NCBI GenBank assembly: GCA_025927935.1
Contig: JAICKM010000221.1
Coordinates: 1 to 9,462, forward strand
DNA from: Chloroflexia bacterium
GTDB taxonomy: Bacteria; Chloroflexota; Chloroflexia; QHBQ01; JADMIH01
Length of the DNA: 9,462 nucleotides
Direction of reading: 5' to 3'
The notes under the pieces: model-generated
The model's database searches: none
Seen by the model: only the letters and a program-made list of their open reading frames with translations
What the model was told of the DNA's origin: nothing
Part shown: positions 6,348 to 9,462 of the stretch, piece by piece
Layout: each line of letters opens with the position of its first letter
How positions within the stretch are numbered: position 1 is the stretch's first letter
Made by a program: the position numbers and the translations under genes

Positions 6348-9300
6348 TTAGCTGCGGCATACCGAGAGCAGCAGATCGACGCCGTCCAGCTTCTCTTCCT
6401 GGGTGAAGGCGCCCGCGGGCGGGGCGGCAGCCTCCAGGCGCAGGCTGAGCGTTTCCTGCTGTACGTAGTCGCCGAAGCGGGTCAGGGCCGCCGCCAGCCG
6501 GGCGGCCTGGCCGTTGCCGTCCCGCACCTGGTAGGTCGTGGTGATGCGGTCGCTGATGGCGAAGCCCGCCGACTTGCGCATCTCGTTGACCAGGCGCACC
6601 AGGTCGCGGGCCACGCCTTCCTGGCGCAGGTCTTCGGTCAGTGTGGTATCGAGCGCCACCACCAGGCCCTTCTCCTGCTCCACGACATAGCCTTCCTTCT
6701 GCTTCGTCTCGACCAGCACCTCGTCGGGACTCAGCACCAGCGGCTCGTCCTCACCCGGCATATCCAGGCTAATGACCTGGCCCGCGCCGACACGGGCGGC
6801 GACTTCCGCCGGGTCGAGCGCCTGCAACGCGGCGCGCACCGGTCCCAGGCGCTTGCCCAGCTTCGGCCCCAGCACCGGCAGGTTCGGCTTGATCACATAA
6901 CTGACCAGTTCCGCTGGGTCCTCGACCAGCGCCAGGCGCTTGATGTTCAGTTCCTCCAGCACCTGGTCGCCGTGGGTGCGCAGCGCCTCGGCTTCGTCGT
7001 CGTTGCGCACATGCACCACGATCTCGCGCAGCGGCTGGCGCACCTTGAGCCGGGTGCGGGCGCGGGCCGCGCGGCCCAACTCCACCCCCTTCTCGATCAG
7101 CGCCACGTCGGCCATCAGCGCCGGGTCGATCAAGCGCGCGTCGGCTACCGGGTAGGGCGCCAGATGGACGCTCTCTGGCTGCGCGGGATCGACACCCGCC
7201 ACCAGGTTCTGGTACAGCTCCTCGGCCAGGAAGGGCACGATGGGCGCGATCAGTCGGGTGAGCGTGGTCAGCACCTCGTAGAGCGTCCAGTAGGCGCCCC
7301 GCTTGTCGGCGTCGTCCTCGCTCTTCCAGAAGCGGCGGCGGCTGCGGCGCACATACCAGTTCGACAGGTCGCTGACGAACGCTTCCACGTCGCGCGTGAC
7401 GGAGGCGCTGTCGAACGCGTCCAGGCTCTTGCGCGTGTCGCGCACCAGTTCGTGCAGTCGCGAGAGCACCCAGCGGTCCAGTTCGCTCCTTTCGGCCACC
7501 GGCACCGGCGTGCCCTGCGCCGGGTCGAACCCGTCGAGGTTGGCGTAGGTGACGAAGAAGCTATAGGTGTTCCAGAGCGTGAGCAGGCGGCGCACCACTT
7601 CCTCGGCGATGCCGTAGCCGAAGCGCAGGTTGACCTTGACGTTCTGCCCGGCGTAGATCCAGCGCATCACATCGGCGCCCATGCGTTCCGCCGCCGTATT
7701 GAACTCGATGGCGTTGCCGTGGCTTTTGTGCATGGGCCGGTCGTGCTCGTCGTGGACCTTCTCGTAGACCAGCACCTGCTGGTAGGGCGCGGTATCCTCC
7801 AGCGTCACCGACATGAAGAGCATGGCGTAGAACCAGAGGCGGATCTGCTCGCGCATCTCCGTAATCCAGTCGGCGGGGAACCACTCTTCCCAGTACGCGC
7901 GCCCCGGCCCGTCGCCCAGGTATCCCAGGGTGCTGAAGGGGATGATCCCGGCGTCCAGCCAGCAGTCGCCCACCTCGGTTACGCGCTTGACGGGCGCGTT
8001 GCACTTTTGGCAATGGACTTCGACGGCGTCGATCCACGGGCGGTGCAGTTCCGGCAGGGCATCCACTGCCTCCGGGTTCACGGCTATGGCGCGCAGTTCT
8101 TCGACGGAGCCGGGCTGCGTCACTTCGCCGCAGGCGTCGCAGACATAGAACGGCAGGGGCAGGCCCCAGTAGCGTTTGCGCGAGATGCACCAATCGCGCA
8201 TGTTGAGCAGCCAGTCCTGCATACGCTTGCCCGCTTCTTCGGGATACCACTTGACTTTGGCCGCCGCCGCCTTCATGCGCGGGCGGATCTCGTCCGCCGC
8301 GATGAACCACTCGGTGACGACGCGGAAGACCAGATCGGTGTGGCAGCGCCAGCAAACCGGGTAGCGGTGCGTGTATTCCTCGACGTGGTACAGATAGCCC
8401 TTATCGCGCAGGCCGGCGAAGATCGTATCGGCCACTTCGAGCGCGTTGTGCCCGACCAGCGGGCCATAGCCGGGCACATAGTCGCCCGTTTCGTTGATCG
8501 GCACCAGCACCGGCAGGTCGTTGGTCTTGCTCAGCTCGAAGTCCTCGGCGCCACAGCCGGGCGCGATGTGGACCACGCCCACGCCCTCTTCCTCGCCGAC
8601 ATCCTCCCAGGGGATCACCCGGTGGGTCACGCCCTGCTGGGCGGGCAGTTCGTCAAACGGCCCGGCGAAGGTCAGCCCGACCAGGTCACGGCCCTTGACC
8701 GTGCCCAGCAGTTCATAGGCGCCCTGTAGACGGCCCAGCGTGCCCTTCGACAGGTAGTAGACGTAGTCACCCTGGCGCACCCGCGCATAGTCCAGGTCGG
8801 GATGCACCGCCGCCGCCACGTTAGCTGAGAGCGTCCAGGGCGTCGTGGTCCAGAGCAGCAGCCATTCGCCCTCGTGGCCGGGGCTGGTCAACGGCTGGCG
8901 GATAAACACGGCGCGGTGGGTCCGCTCCTGATAGGAGTCGAGCATTTCGTGCTGCGAGAGCGAGGTGCCGCAACGCGTACACCAGGGCATCGAGCGGGTG
9001 CCCCGGTAGAGCCAGCCGTTCTCGCGGCACTTCTTCAGAAAGTGCCAGATGTAGCGGATGTTGGTATCGGTGTACGTGTAGTACGAGTTGTCCCAGTCCA
9101 TCCACTGCCCCAGGCGGATCGACTGCTCGGTCTGTACGGCGGCGTATTTCAGCACGCGCTCCTTGCAGGCCCGCGCGAAGTTATCCAGCCCGAACGCCTC
9201 GATGTCGCGCTTCGAGTTGAAGCCCAGCGCCTTCTCAACCTCGACCTCTACCCACAGGCCCTGGCAGTCAAAGCCGTTCTGGTAGCGCTGCTTCTGGCCC

Positions 9301-9462
9301 TGCATGGCGTGGTAGCGCTGGTAGACATCTTTATAGGTGCGGCCCCAGGCATGGTGTACGCCCATCGGATTATTGGCCGTGATCGGCCCATCGAAGAACG
9401 ACCAGCGCGGGCCGTTCTCGTTCTGCCGCACAAGTTTCTCAAACGTGCGGTGCTCCCGCCAC
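6348..9462 (-). CDS. ileS: Isoleucyl-tRNA synthetase, GVHH/PMHKS variant (N-terminus cut by right edge)
   Basis: The window encodes the last 1037 residues of this cytoplasmic class I enzyme, which charges tRNA-Ile. Numbering runs from the first codon present (W at 9459-9461); only a short N-terminal piece is missing, since WREHRTFEKL is the usual early segment. The HxGH signature is replaced by G34-V-H-H37 (9351-9362) and KMSKS by P576-M-H-K-S580 (7722-7736). The editing domain looks active: WTTTPWTL (204-211) and GVGVVHIAPGCGAED (293-307) with D307. Cysteine pairs C161/C164, C370/C373, C441/C444 and C484/C487 suggest zinc sites. Further landmarks are WCISRKRYWG (424-433), the anticodon-binding helices from about 640, and the C-terminal extension (about 790 to the end) of the larger, eukaryote-like IleRS type. 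The frame stays open to the edge, so the in-frame GTG at 9431 is not the start. A hairpin lies 24 nt past the TAA. No T-box region is visible because the upstream side is outside the window. Confidence 0.97.
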   Translation of the reverse strand, partial: WREHRTFEKLVRQNENGPRWSFFDGPITANNPMGVHHAWGRTYKDVYQRYHAMQGQKQRYQNGFDCQGLWVEVEVEKALGFNSKRDIEAFGLDNFARACKERVLKYAAVQTEQSIRLGQWMDWDNSYYTYTDTNIRYIWHFLKKCRENGWLYRGTRSMPWCTRCGTSLSQHEMLDSYQERTHRAVFIRQPLTSPGHEGEWLLLWTTTPWTLSANVAAAVHPDLDYARVRQGDYVYYLSKGTLGRLQGAYELLGTVKGRDLVGLTFAGPFDELPAQQGVTHRVIPWEDVGEEEGVGVVHIAPGCGAEDFELSKTNDLPVLVPINETGDYVPGYGPLVGHNALEVADTIFAGLRDKGYLYHVEEYTHRYPVCWRCHTDLVFRVVTEWFIAADEIRPRMKAAAAKVKWYPEEAGKRMQDWLLNMRDWCISRKRYWGLPLPFYVCDACGEVTQPGSVEELRAIAVNPEAVDALPELHRPWIDAVEVHCQKCNAPVKRVTEVGDCWLDAGIIPFSTLGYLGDGPGRAYWEEWFPADWITEMREQIRLWFYAMLFMSVTLEDTAPYQQVLVYEKVHDEHDRPMHKSHGNAIEFNTAAERMGADVMRWIYAGQNVKVNLRFGYGIAEEVVRRLLTLWNTYSFFVTYANLDGFDPAQGTPVPVAERSELDRWVLSRLHELVRDTRKSLDAFDSASVTRDVEAFVSDLSNWYVRRSRRRFWKSEDDADKRGAYWTLYEVLTTLTRLIAPIVPFLAEELYQNLVAGVDPAQPESVHLAPYPVADARLIDPALMADVALIEKGVELGRAARARTRLKVRQPLREIVVHVRNDDEAEALRTHGDQVLEELNIKRLALVEDPAELVSYVIKPNLPVLGPKLGKRLGPVRAALQALDPAEVAARVGAGQVISLDMPGEDEPLVLSPDEVLVETKQKEGYVVEQEKGLVVALDTTLTEDLRQEGVARDLVRLVNEMRKSAGFAISDRITTTYQVRDGNGQAARLAAALTRFGDYVQQETLSLRLEAAAPPAGAFTQEEKLDGVDLLLSVCRS

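Noticed and set aside
5922..8729. A 935-codon open frame on the plus strand opposite ileS.
   Set aside because: It is fully antisense to a strongly conserved synthetase, begins inside the palindromic repeat region, and is rich in His/Gln/Arg/Ala as expected from the complement of GC-rich codons. No family is recognisable.
9429..9431. GTG at 9429-9431 as the ileS start.
   Set aside because: The frame stays open to the window edge and upstream residues WREHRTFEKL match the usual N-terminal region of class I synthetases, so the true start is outside the window.

Overview
The window is GC-rich bacterial chromosomal DNA with ordinary housekeeping and regulatory genes. The source is most likely an uncultivated or little-studied member of Chloroflexota or a related phylum. 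This rests on the isoleucyl-tRNA synthetase subtype, a zinc-ribbon/membrane-anchor/beta-propeller protein, a KaiC-like ATPase paired with a lone receiver protein, and short TGTAGGGGC palindromic repeats. The assignment is an inference from style and not a proven placement.

Layout from left to right. Positions 3-197 hold the 3' end of a small zinc-ribbon gene on the plus strand, whose tail runs into a strong hairpin at 165-194. Positions 210-2599 hold a compact leftward cluster, transcribed in the order KaiC-like double-domain ATPase, single-domain response regulator, DUF3052 protein. The first two genes overlap by 8 nt and the third follows after 49 nt. The hairpin at 165-194 lies just past the last stop and probably terminates the cluster. 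Upstream on the same strand, after a 117-nt gap, is a 631-residue protein with an N-terminal zinc ribbon, one membrane segment and a TolB/WD40-like beta-propeller (2717-4612). A 231-nt divergent spacer with a consensus TATAAT separates it from a rightward mannose-1-phosphate guanylyltransferase gene (manC, 4844-5941). Positions 5942-6347 are non-coding: a hairpin just after manC, three copies of a palindromic repeat (two direct, one inverted), and a 13-bp-stem hairpin between the convergent genes. The right third (6348-9462, leftward) is ileS, complete at its C-terminus and cut at its N-terminus by the window edge.

Functionally, manC makes GDP-mannose for surface glycans or compatible solutes, and ileS charges tRNA-Ile. 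The KaiC-like ATPase and REC protein look like a two-protein signalling unit without a local histidine kinase. The KaiC-like protein lacks the clock-type phosphorylation residues, so it is unlikely to be a clock. The most notable single feature is that IleRS carries a swapped class I signature (GVHH in place of HxGH) and PMHKS in place of KMSKS. I found no clear sign of a wholly new system; the KaiC-like/REC/DUF3052 cluster is the best candidate for something undescribed.
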